From NCBI RefSeq assembly GCF_009767585.1, contig NZ_WSNW01000001.1, positions 2,200,090-2,264,089 on the forward strand: a stretch of DNA of 64,000 bases. The letters are read 5' to 3'. The position numbers and the translations under genes are program-made. The stretch comes from Coprobacillus cateniformis (GTDB lineage Bacteria; Bacillota_I; Bacilli_A; Erysipelotrichales; Coprobacillaceae). Below the pieces are notes generated by a model, which saw only the letters and a list, made by a program, of their open reading frames with translations, did not search any database and was not told the DNA's origin. Below, piece by piece: positions 9,801 through 18,652 of the stretch; position 1 is the stretch's first letter, and every line of letters starts with the position of its first letter.

Positions 9801-12594
9801 TATGACATTAAATGCACAAGAATATATTGGTGTACAATTCAAAAATATAAAAAATTTAGATCAGATAGTATTGAATTATACTGGCAATAATTCAGCATTA
9901 AAACTTCAGGTTTCAAAAAATGGAATCATTTGGACTGATGTGACAACTGGAGTACAAAATGAGGATGCTTGTTTTGTTCGTTTCATCAATACAGGGTCAT
10001 CTGCTCTCAATATAACAATCAATGAATTTAAAGTTACATACCATGAAATTTTGCCAATGCAATTCCATTCTTCAGATATTGCAGCTATTGCCAATTGGGG
10101 AGATACAAGAAATAATGGTGCAGCTTTTGATGGAAATATGGGAACAACAAATAAAATAGGTGGAAGACCAATGAATGGTCAATATATTATCTATGATTTA
10201 GGACAAGAGATTGATATGAATTCTTTAAGAATTTATACACTTGATTCTCAAAATGATTATATTAGAGATGCAAAAGTCCAACTCTCTACTGATTTGGTCA
10301 ACTGGAATGATTTATTTACAATTGGTGATGGAATTCAAGATACTGATCCTAACTCTACTGCTAGAGAAACATTTACAAATAATGATTCTAACTATCCTAA
10401 TTATGTATATGCAGGCAGTGATCATTTGAATATAAAAGGGCGTTATTTACGTATCCTTATGACTGTTGATTATCCTCAACGTTCAATTGTTATTAATGAG
10501 ATTATGGTTAATCGAGGTGAATATATACCAGTTGAAAATAATCCACAATATGTTGGTGCATTAGAAGAACGTGGGCATCAGCCAAGTTATATGGGAGATG
10601 AAGACTTAACAACAACTTATAAATCTTCATTAGCAAATTCTTCAATGACATATTATGTATCTAGACCTGATGGTTTAACTTCATTTAGAATTATTCAAAA
10701 TGGTGAAACAACAGGTGCATCAGTAAAAGCCACATTCTATAGTGATATCATAAGAGGAACAACAGAAACGGTTGAAGTTGGTAAATTAAATCAAGCTATC
10801 AATGAATTTATTATTCCAACAGGGAAAAAATTACTCTCTATAGAAATTTCATGGCAAGATAAAATTCCTGAAATTGCTGAAATCTTAACAAGACAAGGAA
10901 CAAATATTTCAGTTGATAAAACAGCATTAAATAATATTTTAAAAGAAACTGCTAAGAGCGGTTGGACAACAGATAGTATGACTGCTTTCAATAATGCAAA
11001 AAAGATTGCTGAAGAATTAAAGAATAGCGATTATGCATCACAGGATATTATTGATAGTGCAGTGGCAGTCTTACAAAATGCAATTGATACTGCATTACAA
11101 AAAGCTGATTTAAGTGAATTAGAGTCATTAGTTAATGAAGCAACATCTATTCAACAAAATGATTACACAGTTAATTCATTTATGGAATATCAAAATAGTA
11201 TAAATGATGCAAAATCTGCTTTTAATGATAAAGATAATATTTCTGTTGAACAGGCTCATCAATTTGTACAAGATATTAAAAATGCTAAAAATTCATTAGA
11301 ATATTCATCAATAGAGAGAGAAAAGGCAGAATTAGCAATATTAGATGACACAACTCTAGTTGAATCTAATTATGCTAAAGATTCATACCAAAATTATATA
11401 ACTGCAAAAACAGCATTAAATAATGCAATTACAAAAGATAAAGTGGCAACATCTCAAGCTGATCGTATAACACCAGCAGATATGAAAACATTAAATACAG
11501 CATTTCAAACTGCAAAAACAGCTTTAGCAGACATTACAGAGTTAAAAGCAGTGATTAATGAATTTAATAATTATGATAGTCAATTGTATACAGAAGATTC
11601 TTATAGAGCTTATAAAGATGCAGTTGAAGTTGGGAAGCAATTATTGGTTTCTGGGACAAAAGAAACTGTAGCAACACAACTCAATCTCATTATTGAAAAG
11701 AAGAATCAATTGGTACTTGTATCTGATCAGTTAAATGATGTTATTAAAGAAGCTTTAAAAATCAAACAAGAAAATTATACTGAAAAATCATACAATGATT
11801 TTAAAGCAGTTGTTGATGAAGCACAGGCTCTTGTTAATCCGACTCTACAACAGCAAAAAGAATATATTGAAAAAATTACAAAAGCTAAAAATAGTTTAGT
11901 GTCTATTGTTGCTTTAAAAGAACGTATTCAAGAAGCAGAGGGATTAGATAAAGATAAATATACATCTTTAACTTATGTCGAAGTAGAAAAGGCTATTGAA
12001 AATGCAAAGAAAGCAATGAAGGATGGAGATGCAAGAACAGTTAAAAATGCATATGATGCTTTAACAAATGCTATTCAATCCTTAAAAGTAAGTGGTTCAA
12101 AAGAATATGTAGCATATCTTCAAGATTTAAAATTAAAAGATTCTCATGACTATACTGTTAATAGTTATCAAGCATATAAGAATGCATATGACCAATTTAT
12201 GAAATTACCTAAAGATGTCTCTTTAGAAGATTTTATGAAAGCAAAACAAAATTTAGAGAAATATACAGATTCACTCAAATATAAAGATGCTGACTATAGT
12301 CAAATTAAAGATTTAATTTCTAAAATTCCATCAGATTTATCTTCATATAATAGTGATTCAGTTGCAAATTTAAATAAAGTATTAGGAAGAATTGTTTATA
12401 ATAAAACAATTCTTGAGCAGAGTGTTGTTGATCAATATGCGAAAGACTTATATCAAGCTATTCAAGGATTAACAAAGTCAAGTCAATCTGCTTTAACTGG
12501 TGATTCAACATATATTTTACCTATGATGTTGACAATGACTATTGCAGGATGTGGGATTTATTTATTAAGAAAGAAAAAAGAAAAGAATGGATAA
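6889..12594 (+). CDS. GH84 hyaluronidase/beta-N-acetylglucosaminidase 1, wall-associated
   Basis: Secreted enzyme of 1901 residues that probably removes beta-linked GlcNAc from host glycans. A signal peptide (1-31, VYA-A) is followed by the GH84 N-terminal domain (about 33-170), the catalytic barrel (about 175-470; SRGFIEGYYGNPWS and the Asp309-Asp310 pair in ILADDAP that acts in substrate-assisted catalysis), a helical region, several CBM32/F5-8C-like domains (about 660-1210), FIVAR repeats (about 1340-1850), a hydrophobic helix and RKKKEKNG. The expected LPXTG is reduced to ALTGD. Start ATG 6889 follows GGGAGG; the ATG at 6874 overlaps that RBS. It resembles clostridial NagH/NagJ. Expression is gated by the RAT in its leader. 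The exact glycan is not decidable from sequence. Confidence 0.9.
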   Translation: MKQFGKKFFAVIASMAMVIGLFSQVGSVYAAMPEYEIYPKPHKITYENSDFILREKVNVVYENDIDSYTKSRLKEVTDIKGLSILTSDELIDNEKSEQKVTNILIGIKDSNGYVDNYVKNNYSVGNNLFDKTDSYFLKVDNGTVIILGKDTDAAFYGLTTLYHVFNQLEGRTIRNFEVEDYADVVSRGFIEGYYGNPWSVEDRSELMRWSGYYKLNSYFYAPKDDPKHNANWRDLYTDQEIETMIKPLAQAGNESKCRFVYALHPYMKDATHPNPLRHDANYEADLKVMQDKFAQVIDAGVRQIAILADDAPNVGGSNYIKMLNDMTDWLKEKQKTYPDLKLTLPFCVQEYMGWGQSYFSDFPDNVQIIMTGGQVFGEASENFTNSFMNTVGRGPYLWINWPCTDNSKNHLIMGGYDTFLHPGVNPSKVEGIVLNPMQQSEPSKVAIFGNACYSWNIWQSKAEADEIWNDSFQYVDHNSSLTTQSSKALRELSKHMINQNMIGGDNPVTPLDESVELKPKLDALKSALNSHTATVEQVNELIQEFETLAKASQIYRNSGNQRIKEQIVYWLDCWDDTAGSAIAYLKAVKANIEGDSTTLLNQYSNGQKLFANSRTHALWYRDHYQYAEVGVQRIVPFIKALDEYTSQQVEMIANPDKKGEVNLSLEISNDIVVAQGSLADALDGNKETETHFKAINANAMPVGATVTLDIGSVQDIESVYIAQGMTKQGDILSKAVVEYSQDKVNWTKLDDLAEQTEQTIPASLSARYVRIRNLEYKAIWWRLGEFQVNLVNSGTENTNELKLTASLEHGLRVATHNSINAAAKNNKIEYMVDGDLGTMAWLASDTQAENGNIQTDDAVVVSFNKEVEVMSVTLNQGSGDRVSNGKVMYQDTDGNWHDWNTFTGAGEEIKITGTQVKAKGIKIVSTENLTTWWQVKEISVEAGVKDYVYTNTETTLLSNTLEHGVALTSGNMTLNAQEYIGVQFKNIKNLDQIVLNYTGNNSALKLQVSKNGIIWTDVTTGVQNEDACFVRFINTGSSALNITINEFKVTYHEILPMQFHSSDIAAIANWGDTRNNGAAFDGNMGTTNKIGGRPMNGQYIIYDLGQEIDMNSLRIYTLDSQNDYIRDAKVQLSTDLVNWNDLFTIGDGIQDTDPNSTARETFTNNDSNYPNYVYAGSDHLNIKGRYLRILMTVDYPQRSIVINEIMVNRGEYIPVENNPQYVGALEERGHQPSYMGDEDLTTTYKSSLANSSMTYYVSRPDGLTSFRIIQNGETTGASVKATFYSDIIRGTTETVEVGKLNQAINEFIIPTGKKLLSIEISWQDKIPEIAEILTRQGTNISVDKTALNNILKETAKSGWTTDSMTAFNNAKKIAEELKNSDYASQDIIDSAVAVLQNAIDTALQKADLSELESLVNEATSIQQNDYTVNSFMEYQNSINDAKSAFNDKDNISVEQAHQFVQDIKNAKNSLEYSSIEREKAELAILDDTTLVESNYAKDSYQNYITAKTALNNAITKDKVATSQADRITPADMKTLNTAFQTAKTALADITELKAVINEFNNYDSQLYTEDSYRAYKDAVEVGKQLLVSGTKETVATQLNLIIEKKNQLVLVSDQLNDVIKEALKIKQENYTEKSYNDFKAVVDEAQALVNPTLQQQKEYIEKITKAKNSLVSIVALKERIQEAEGLDKDKYTSLTYVEVEKAIENAKKAMKDGDARTVKNAYDALTNAIQSLKVSGSKEYVAYLQDLKLKDSHDYTVNSYQAYKNAYDQFMKLPKDVSLEDFMKAKQNLEKYTDSLKYKDADYSQIKDLISKIPSDLSSYNSDSVANLNKVLGRIVYNKTILEQSVVDQYAKDLYQAIQGLTKSSQSALTGDSTYILPMMLTMTIAGCGIYLLRKKKEKNG

Positions 12595-12600
12595 AGTTTG

Positions 12601-12634
12601 TGTATTGGCATTTTAAAAACAAAATGCCAATACC
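12601..12634 (+). promoter_or_regulatory. Intercistronic hairpin between GH84 gene 1 and the GH16 gene
   Basis: TATTGGCATTTT and AAAATGCCAATA form a perfect 12-bp stem in the 66-bp gap. No U-run follows, so it is not a normal terminator; an RNA processing or stability element that sets the GH84:GH16 ratio is more likely (inference). Confidence 0.55.
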
Positions 12635-12660
12635 ATTCATAATTAAAGAGGAGGAAAATT

Positions 12661-15279
12661 ATGAAAGGGAAAGTAACAAAACTAATATTAACATCATTAT
12701 TAATTGCAGGAACTGTTGTTACAGCTACTCCAAGTCTCTCTGATGTACATGCTTTAACGGGACCAGAGTATGACCTTATTGAGTTACAGCGTAATCGCTT
12801 AATTCAAAATGGAGACTTTGAAAAGGGCACAGCGAATTGGACATCTTTGGTCAGTGCAGAGGTTAGTAGTGATAGTCATGTTAAAGGAAACTATTCTGGA
12901 AAAATCAAACCAAACACTGATAGTCATGCCAATGGTCATATTTGGCAAGCTGTAACGCTTGAAAAAAATACTGATTATATTCTTAAAGGAAAAATTAAAA
13001 TTATCAGTACAGCCCAAGATTCAACGGCAGCATTAGTCATTAAAAGTGGAACATTAGATAATCCTAGTAATGTTGATCAAGATACTATTGTTTCAACAAC
13101 TGCAGAATGGCAAGAAGCGATTATCGAGTTTAATAGTGGTGATATGACTAACTTTATTGTTGGTATGGATAGATGGGCTGAAAATGCTAATGAAGCCTTG
13201 AAAAATTCTTCTGCATATCTAGATGATGTTACATTAACAAAAGTTGGTGCAGAAGAACCAGATGAAACTTATGATATCACTTGGTGGGATGATTTCAATG
13301 GAACATCTCTAGATACAATAAAATGGGATTATGAATTAGGTCATATCCGTGGCTTAGAACAGCAACATTATGTTCGTAGTGATGAAAATGTTTATGTCAA
13401 AGATGGAAAATTAACAATTAAAGCAACTGATAGACCTGTTGAGTCTCAATATAATGTTGGTGGAAGACAAGTTATTTACAATTCAGGAAGTATTCGTACT
13501 CATGATAATAAACAATACTTGTATGGACGTTTTGAAACAAAAGCGAAATTACCGAAAGGAAAAGGTGTTTTCCCAGCATTTTGGACATTAGGATCTGATT
13601 TTACATTGGATGGTGTCATTAATGACGCACAAGGACATGGGTGGCCTAGTTGTGGAGAAGTTGATATTATGGAATTAATTGGTGATGGATCAGATGGAAG
13701 TGCTAGAAATAGAACAGTTTATCAAACATTACATTATAGTAGTGTAGAAGGTGGAAGTGCCGATAATGGAAAATATGCTGGAAATGGAACTGCATATACT
13801 ATTCCTTCTGGAAACTTTAATGATGATTATCACATTTTTGGATTGAATTGGACAAAAGGCAAAATGGAATGGTATGTCGATGATCAAATCGTCAGAACTG
13901 TAGATTATAGCGATGATCAAGCTGCTGTTGATGCGTTAGACAAACCACAATATATTCAATTTAACCTTGCAATGGGTGGTGCTTGGCCAGGTGAAGTAGG
14001 AACAAATTTGGCAGGAACAACTTATGATGTTGATTATGTTTATTATGGACAAACTGATCAGCAAAAGGCAGATGCTGCAGAATATTATGCAAATGCTCCT
14101 AAATTAAATGGAACTCAAAATATAACAATGCAACAGGGTGATATTCCAGATTTATTAGCGAATGTCAGTGCATCTGAAGGATATCATGTAGATTATTCTA
14201 TTGATGATGATTCATTTTTTGATAACGATGCAGGAAATTCAAGTGTTCATCTTGTAATCAATAGTGATGCTAATAAAGATAAATTAGCAATTCTTGATCC
14301 AGGTGAATATACATTATACTATACTGCTATACCAGATGATTTAACAGTATCACCTCGTAAATATACAAGAGAGACAGTGAAATTAACTGTTCAAGAAAGA
14401 ACCTTCCCAACTGACTTTACTTTAACTGGTGTTTATGGCGAAACGCTTTCTACAATTGGTTTACCAGAAAATTGGACATGGGAACAACCAAACACAATTT
14501 TAAATCAATATCAAAATCAGTTCAAAGTTAACTATAGTCAAAATGGGTTTACCACTTCTACAACTGTAAGTGTAAAATTAGTTTCAGCTGATAAAACAAA
14601 TTTATCAGAACTTATGAAAAAAGCAGAAACTTATATTCAATCAGAGACTTATACAGATGACAGTATTTCATTACTAAAAAATGAAGTTCAAAAAGCACAA
14701 GCTATTATGAATAAAACTGATGCTACAAAAGAAGATGTTGCAACAGCTATTCAAAATTTAAATACTGCTATTGCTCAATTAGAAAAGAAACCAAATGTTG
14801 AACCACCAGTAACACCACCAGAATCTAATGATGATAAATATATCATTAATGACGGTAAAGAAGTAACTGTTCAACCAGGTGAAGCTGTGAGTTTTAGATC
14901 AAATGCATCTATCGAAAAGTTTAAAGAAGTCTTGTTGGATGGTAAGGTTTTAGACAGTCAATATTATACAGTTAAAGAAGGAAGTACAATTATTACTCTT
15001 CATCCTGAATTTACAAAAACATTATCAGAAGGACAACATACATTAATAATTGTATCTACAGATGGACAAGCAACAGCCAAATTTGGAGTTGAAGCATCAA
15101 CATCAAATCCAGTCGATCCATCAAAACCAAATATCAATGATACATCAAACAATCAAAATAAGCCATCAACAAATCAACCTCAAACAGGTGATTCAGTACA
15201 AGTGACAGCTTTGTTTGGATTATTCATAATAAGTGGTGCTTTAGGTTATTTTATGAGTAAAAAACATAAAAAAATATAA
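12661..15279 (+). CDS. GH16 endo-glycanase with CBM4/9-like and FIVAR domains, sortase-anchored
   Basis: Secreted endo-acting beta-glycanase of 872 residues. Signal peptide 1-31 (VHA-L), a CBM4/9-like jelly roll (about 45-195, starting LIQNGDFEKGTANW), the GH16 domain (about 205-460) with catalytic motif GEVDIME (nucleophile Glu333, acid/base Glu338), Ig-like segments (about 475-640), one FIVAR, the 80-residue module shared with the protein at 1, and a QPQTGD signal (Pro840-Asp844) with helix and KKHKKI tail. RBS GAGGAGG. No RAT of its own; it should be co-transcribed with GH84 gene 1. Many GH16 enzymes cut beta-1,3-glucan, but gut GH16 enzymes also cut O-glycan poly-LacNAc; the GH84/GlcNAc-PTS context favours host glycans (inference). 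Confidence 0.88.
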   Translation: MKGKVTKLILTSLLIAGTVVTATPSLSDVHALTGPEYDLIELQRNRLIQNGDFEKGTANWTSLVSAEVSSDSHVKGNYSGKIKPNTDSHANGHIWQAVTLEKNTDYILKGKIKIISTAQDSTAALVIKSGTLDNPSNVDQDTIVSTTAEWQEAIIEFNSGDMTNFIVGMDRWAENANEALKNSSAYLDDVTLTKVGAEEPDETYDITWWDDFNGTSLDTIKWDYELGHIRGLEQQHYVRSDENVYVKDGKLTIKATDRPVESQYNVGGRQVIYNSGSIRTHDNKQYLYGRFETKAKLPKGKGVFPAFWTLGSDFTLDGVINDAQGHGWPSCGEVDIMELIGDGSDGSARNRTVYQTLHYSSVEGGSADNGKYAGNGTAYTIPSGNFNDDYHIFGLNWTKGKMEWYVDDQIVRTVDYSDDQAAVDALDKPQYIQFNLAMGGAWPGEVGTNLAGTTYDVDYVYYGQTDQQKADAAEYYANAPKLNGTQNITMQQGDIPDLLANVSASEGYHVDYSIDDDSFFDNDAGNSSVHLVINSDANKDKLAILDPGEYTLYYTAIPDDLTVSPRKYTRETVKLTVQERTFPTDFTLTGVYGETLSTIGLPENWTWEQPNTILNQYQNQFKVNYSQNGFTTSTTVSVKLVSADKTNLSELMKKAETYIQSETYTDDSISLLKNEVQKAQAIMNKTDATKEDVATAIQNLNTAIAQLEKKPNVEPPVTPPESNDDKYIINDGKEVTVQPGEAVSFRSNASIEKFKEVLLDGKVLDSQYYTVKEGSTIITLHPEFTKTLSEGQHTLIIVSTDGQATAKFGVEASTSNPVDPSKPNINDTSNNQNKPSTNQPQTGDSVQVTALFGLFIISGALGYFMSKKHKKI

Positions 15280-15301
15280 TATGTAATAACTATATATGAT
15301 T

Positions 15302-15331
15302 AAGGTTGGCAAGTTTCGCTAACCTTTTTCC
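15302..15331 (+). terminator. Terminator after the GH16 gene
   Basis: AAGGTTGGC (15302-15310) pairs with GCTAACCTT (15318-15326, one G-U pair), followed by Ts. Confidence 0.7.
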
Positions 15332-15350
15332 AATAATATTTAAAATAAAA

Positions 15351-15373
15351 AGTAAAAAGTGAAACTTTTTACT
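15351..15373 (-). terminator. Hairpin downstream of the EIIA gene
   Basis: AGTAAAAAGT and ACTTTTTACT form a perfect 10-bp stem with a three-base loop, immediately 3' of the leftward EIIA gene. It could serve both converging genes. Confidence 0.5.
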
Positions 15374-15378
15374 CTCAA

Positions 15379-15861
15379 TTATTTATATGTGAAAAGAGTT
15401 TTTCCTTTCTTTGTATAAGAAGATGTTGTCATTATTTTAATAGGATGCTCATGAGAATTTAATATGATAATAGGTGTGATAACTTTAAATTGGTGGGAAT
15501 GTAAAAATTGTTGGCTCAGTGTCAGAATGTGTGTGTCAGGAGTGATATGGTCTCCTACATTGACATGATAATTAAAGTCATGTTCATTTGGTTTTGATGT
15601 GTTGAGACCAATATGAACAAGTATTTCAACTCCATTTTCTAATAGTATAGTAAATGCATGTCGTGTTGAAGCAATAGAATTAATGGTTCCTGTACAAGGA
15701 GCATAAATATGGGGAGAGTTAATTTCAATTGCTAAGCCATCTCCAATCAAACGATTAGAGAAAGCATGATCAGGTATTTTTTCAATATGCAGAACTTTTC
15801 CATGAGTTACAGCTAAAATAGAATGATTATCTTTATGTATGAGTTTATCTAAAAAATTCAT
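15379..15861 (-). CDS. PTS EIIA, glucose/Crr family
   Basis: Stand-alone cytoplasmic phosphocarrier of 160 residues. It carries phosphate from HPr to a glucose-superfamily EIIB. Both family histidines are present: His68 in RHAF and the phosphorylated His83 in VEILVHIG. The length matches Crr-type proteins. It faces away from the EIIBC gene (16169), which has no EIIA domain of its own, so the two probably form one permease. Its leader contains a RAT-terminator like those of the glycosidase genes, so it belongs to the same antitermination regulon. Confidence 0.92.
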   Translation of the reverse strand: MNFLDKLIHKDNHSILAVTHGKVLHIEKIPDHAFSNRLIGDGLAIEINSPHIYAPCTGTINSIASTRHAFTILLENGVEILVHIGLNTSKPNEHDFNYHVNVGDHITPDTHILTLSQQFLHSHQFKVITPIIILNSHEHPIKIMTTSSYTKKGKTLFTYK

Positions 15862-15885
15862 TTCTTAAAGTCCTTTCTTTTATAT

Positions 15886-15943
15886 AAAAAAGCATTAGTT
15901 GCTTAAAAAAACAACTAATGCCTAATTGAATAGTCACATTACT
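15886..15943 (-). promoter_or_regulatory. LicT-type RAT and terminator in the EIIA leader
   Basis: On the minus strand the RAT runs 15943 to 15915 and shares the run GTGACTATTCAATTAGGCA with the RAT at 24824. The terminator CATTAGTTG (15920-15912) / CAACTAATG (15901-15893) overlaps its 3' end and is followed by Ts. Confidence 0.8.
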
Positions 15944-15949
15944 ACTTCT

Positions 15950-15978
15950 ATTTTACTTGTAATTTAAAAATATGTCAA
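15950..15978 (-). promoter_or_regulatory. Promoter of the EIIA gene
   Basis: Minus strand TTGACA (15978-15973), 17-bp spacer, TAAAAT (15955-15950), directly upstream of the RAT. Confidence 0.75.
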
Positions 15979-16030
15979 TAATTAAAACATGAGCATTATT
16001 ATAAGAAAACATGAAAAGTTCGTTAAAGTG

Positions 16031-16059
16031 TAGTTTAAAAAACTTCCATATTTAAACTA
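16031..16059 (+). promoter_or_regulatory. Inverted repeat upstream of the PTS EIIBC gene
   Basis: TAGTTTAAA (16031-16039) and TTTAAACTA (16051-16059) are perfect 9-bp arms around an 11-bp spacer, about 110 bp before the EIIC start. No RAT is seen in this leader, unlike the other island genes. It may be an operator for the EIIBC-antiterminator operon; a binding protein cannot be named. Confidence 0.4.
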
Positions 16060-16168
16060 AAAAGAATATTCCCTCTACAATATTTTACATTTTTTAGTAG
16101 TTATTAGCAAGTTTTAAAACGTACACATTTATGAATTTTTAAAATGAAGTAAAGGATGGATATAAGTA

Positions 16169-17630
16169 ATGATGGGATATATGCAGCGATTAGGAAAATC
16201 ATTAATGTTACCAGTTTCAGTGATGCCCATTGCAGCTATTTTAAAAGGTATTGGTTATTGGATTGATCCAATAGGCTGGGGTTCAAATAATGTTATTGCT
16301 GCATTTCTTATTGAATCAGGGAGTGCCATTATAGACAATCTTCCTATTTTATTTGCCGTAGGAATTGGAATTGGGATGGTTAAGGAAAAAGATCCAATGA
16401 TTGTTATTAGTGTTGTTGTATCATATGTGTTATTAAATCATTTGCTTTCAGTTGAATCTGTTTCATTATTTATGAATATCCCAGAAGAACAAGTTCCAAT
16501 AGCTTTTGAGAATTCTTCAAATGCTTTTATAGGTATTCTTGTTGGACTTATATGTGCATTTCATTATAACAAATTCTCTAAAATAAAATTACCCACAGCC
16601 CTCTCTTTTTTTGGAGGTAAAAGATTTGTTCCTATTATTTGTAGTTTAACAATGTTAGGTTTAGGTCTTTTGTTATTGATTGTTTGGCCAACATGCTTTA
16701 ATTTGTTTATTCAATTTGGTGAGACAATATCAGGATTAGGTCCATTTGGAGCTGGATTATATGGTTTTTATAATCGTTTGCTTATTCCAACTGGCTTACA
16801 TCATGCATTAAATTCTGTTTTTTGGTTTGATATGGCAGGAATCAACGATATTGGTAAGTTTTGGGGAACTATATCAGGAGGAGTATTGGGAATAACAGGA
16901 ATGTATCAAGCAGGCTTTTTTCCAATTATGATGTTCGGTTTACCGGGTGCAGCACTAGCAATGTATAGATGCGCGCGACCTGATCGAAAGAAACAAGTAG
17001 GAACTATTTTATTCTCAGCAGCATTTGCATCATTCTTAACTGGTGTTACAGAACCGTTAGAATTTGCATTTATGTTTGTAGCACCTGTTTTATATGTTAT
17101 TCATGCTATTTTAACTGGTATTTTTGTTTTTATTGCTGCTTCTATGCATTGGATAGCAGGTTTCGGATTTTCAGCAGGACTTATTGATTATTTATTAAGT
17201 ATCAAAGCCCCATTTTCACAAAATATTTTTATGTTAATTCCTTTAGGTATTGTTTGTGGAATTATCTATTATTCACTCTTTAGATTTATTATTATCCGAT
17301 ATAATCTAATGACTCCGGGTAGGGAAACTGATGAGGTAATACTTCAGGTTGCTAAAGATGAGTATAAAGATGTTTTAAAAACTGATGATTATGATGATAT
17401 TGCTATTATCTATGTAGAAGCATTGGGGGGGTAGAGAAAATATTGTTTTAATTGAGAGCTGTATTACAAGGTTAAGAGTCCAACTTAATGATATATCTTT
17501 GGTTGATGAAGAAAAAATTCTATCTACAGGTGTAAGTGGGATTGTGAAGATTGGTAATACTCATTTGCAGCTTATTGTGGGAACACAAGTTGATTTCATT
17601 GTGGATTCTATGAATGATATTTTAGGGTAA
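16169..17630 (+). pseudogene. PTS EIICB, GlcNAc/glucose family, split by a frameshift at a G7 run
   Basis: Sugar permease of the NagE type. Frame 1 (16169-17434, 421 residues) holds the EIIC domain with about ten membrane helices and family motifs NRLLIPTGLHHALNSVFWF and FFPIMMFGLPGAALAMY. It stops at TAG just after ALGG, where the EIIB domain should continue. The next frame, entered by removing one G from the seven at 17425-17431, reads on as ENIVLIESCITRLRV with the phospho-Cys, and ends at 17630, ten bases before the antiterminator gene. Thus all parts of EIICB are present but out of frame by one G. This may be a real mutation, a phase-variable tract, transcriptional slippage, or a sequencing error. 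The sugar is probably GlcNAc, matching the GH84 enzymes (inference). Confidence 0.85.
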
Positions 17631-17640
17631 GGAGAAAAGC

Positions 17641-18465
17641 ATGATCATATTAAAAGTCTTTAATAATAACAGTGTAGTGGCTTTGAATGAAAATCGACAA
17701 GATGTTATATTAACAGGATCAGGAGTTGGTTTTCAAAGAAAAGTAGGGGATATTGTTGATGAAAAGAAAATTGAAAAAATATATGTTTTTCAAGATGAAC
17801 AAAAGAAAAGAATTGAGGATTCTTTGAAAAGTATCCCTATTATATATTTTGAAATAACTGAAGAAATTGTTCAAAAGGCTGAAACTGTTTTGGATACAAG
17901 TTTTAGTGGAGAAATTTTTATTGCAATTGGTGATCACTTAGCATTTGCTGTTAAACGCAAACAAGAAGGTGTTTATTTACCTAATATTATCCTTTCAGAA
18001 ACACGTACTCTTTATAATAATGAGTATCAAGTTGGACAATGGGCTTTAAGACTGATTGCTAAAAAAACTGGTGTGATGTTAGATGAAGATGAAGCTGGTT
18101 ATATTGCTTTACATCTTGTTAATTTTTCTTTATCAAATAAATCGAATAATGCTATTAAAATTTTAACACTTACAAAAGAAGTTTTGGAATTAATTCAGAA
18201 AACAATGAAAATAGAATTACAGGAAGATTCATTAGCTTATTCAAGAATATCTATTCATTTAAAATATCTTGGAGAAAGAATATTTAGAAATCGAAACAAT
18301 CAATTTGAAGATACAACAGCTAATATTCGAGATATGCTAAAAGAAGATCCACGTTTAGCATTATGTATTAATAGAATTGTGAAACTCATAAAAAACAGAT
18401 ATGATTATAATTTGTCGCCTGATGAACAAACATATCTTTGCATCCATCTTCGTAAAAATACATAA
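17641..18465 (+). CDS. LicT/BglG-family transcription antiterminator
   Basis: RNA-binding antiterminator of 274 residues. The co-antiterminator RNA-binding domain (1-55, MIILKVFNNNSVVALNE, then GSGVGFQRKVGD) is followed by two PTS regulation domains. All four expected PRD histidines are present: His99 and His158 in PRD1, His206 and His269 in PRD2. It is placed directly behind the EIICB gene, the normal position for a regulator inhibited by EIIB-phosphorylation when no sugar enters. Its targets are most likely the four RAT sites at 6791, 15915, 18537 and 24824. RBS GGAG at 17631. Confidence 0.93.
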   Translation: MIILKVFNNNSVVALNENRQDVILTGSGVGFQRKVGDIVDEKKIEKIYVFQDEQKKRIEDSLKSIPIIYFEITEEIVQKAETVLDTSFSGEIFIAIGDHLAFAVKRKQEGVYLPNIILSETRTLYNNEYQVGQWALRLIAKKTGVMLDEDEAGYIALHLVNFSLSNKSNNAIKILTLTKEVLELIQKTMKIELQEDSLAYSRISIHLKYLGERIFRNRNNQFEDTTANIRDMLKEDPRLALCINRIVKLIKNRYDYNLSPDEQTYLCIHLRKNT

Positions 18466-18496
18466 CTTTCCAATTTACAAAAGATGGAAAAAACTG

Positions 18497-18526
18497 TTGA
18501 CAATGAAGTGCTAGAAAGGTTATCAT
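18497..18526 (+). promoter_or_regulatory. Promoter of GH84 gene 2
   Basis: TTGACA (18497-18502), 18-bp spacer, TATCAT (18521-18526). The stretch TTGACAATGAA is also found at the GH84 gene 1 promoter. Confidence 0.65.
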
Positions 18527-18536
18527 AATGGCGTAA

Positions 18537-18612
18537 GGATTGTTACTAATACGATTAGGCAAGACCTCAAAGGAAAACACGATTAAGTGTAGACCTTTGA
18601 GGTCTTTTTTTG
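18537..18612 (+). promoter_or_regulatory. LicT-type RAT overlapping a terminator (GH84 gene 2)
   Basis: RAT 18537-18566 begins GGATTGTTACTAA and ends GGCAAGACC. Terminator arms GACCTCAAAGG (18563-18573) and CCTTTGAGGTC (18594-18604) are perfect and followed by a T-run. Same architecture as at 6791. Confidence 0.88.
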
Positions 18613-18652
18613 TCTAAAATAGCAGTCCTACGAATTGAAAGGGAGGAAAAAA

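Noticed and set aside
16021..16168. A fifth RAT site in front of the EIIBC-antiterminator operon
   Set aside because: No GGATTGT...GGCA sequence is present; only a TAGTTTAAA inverted repeat was found.
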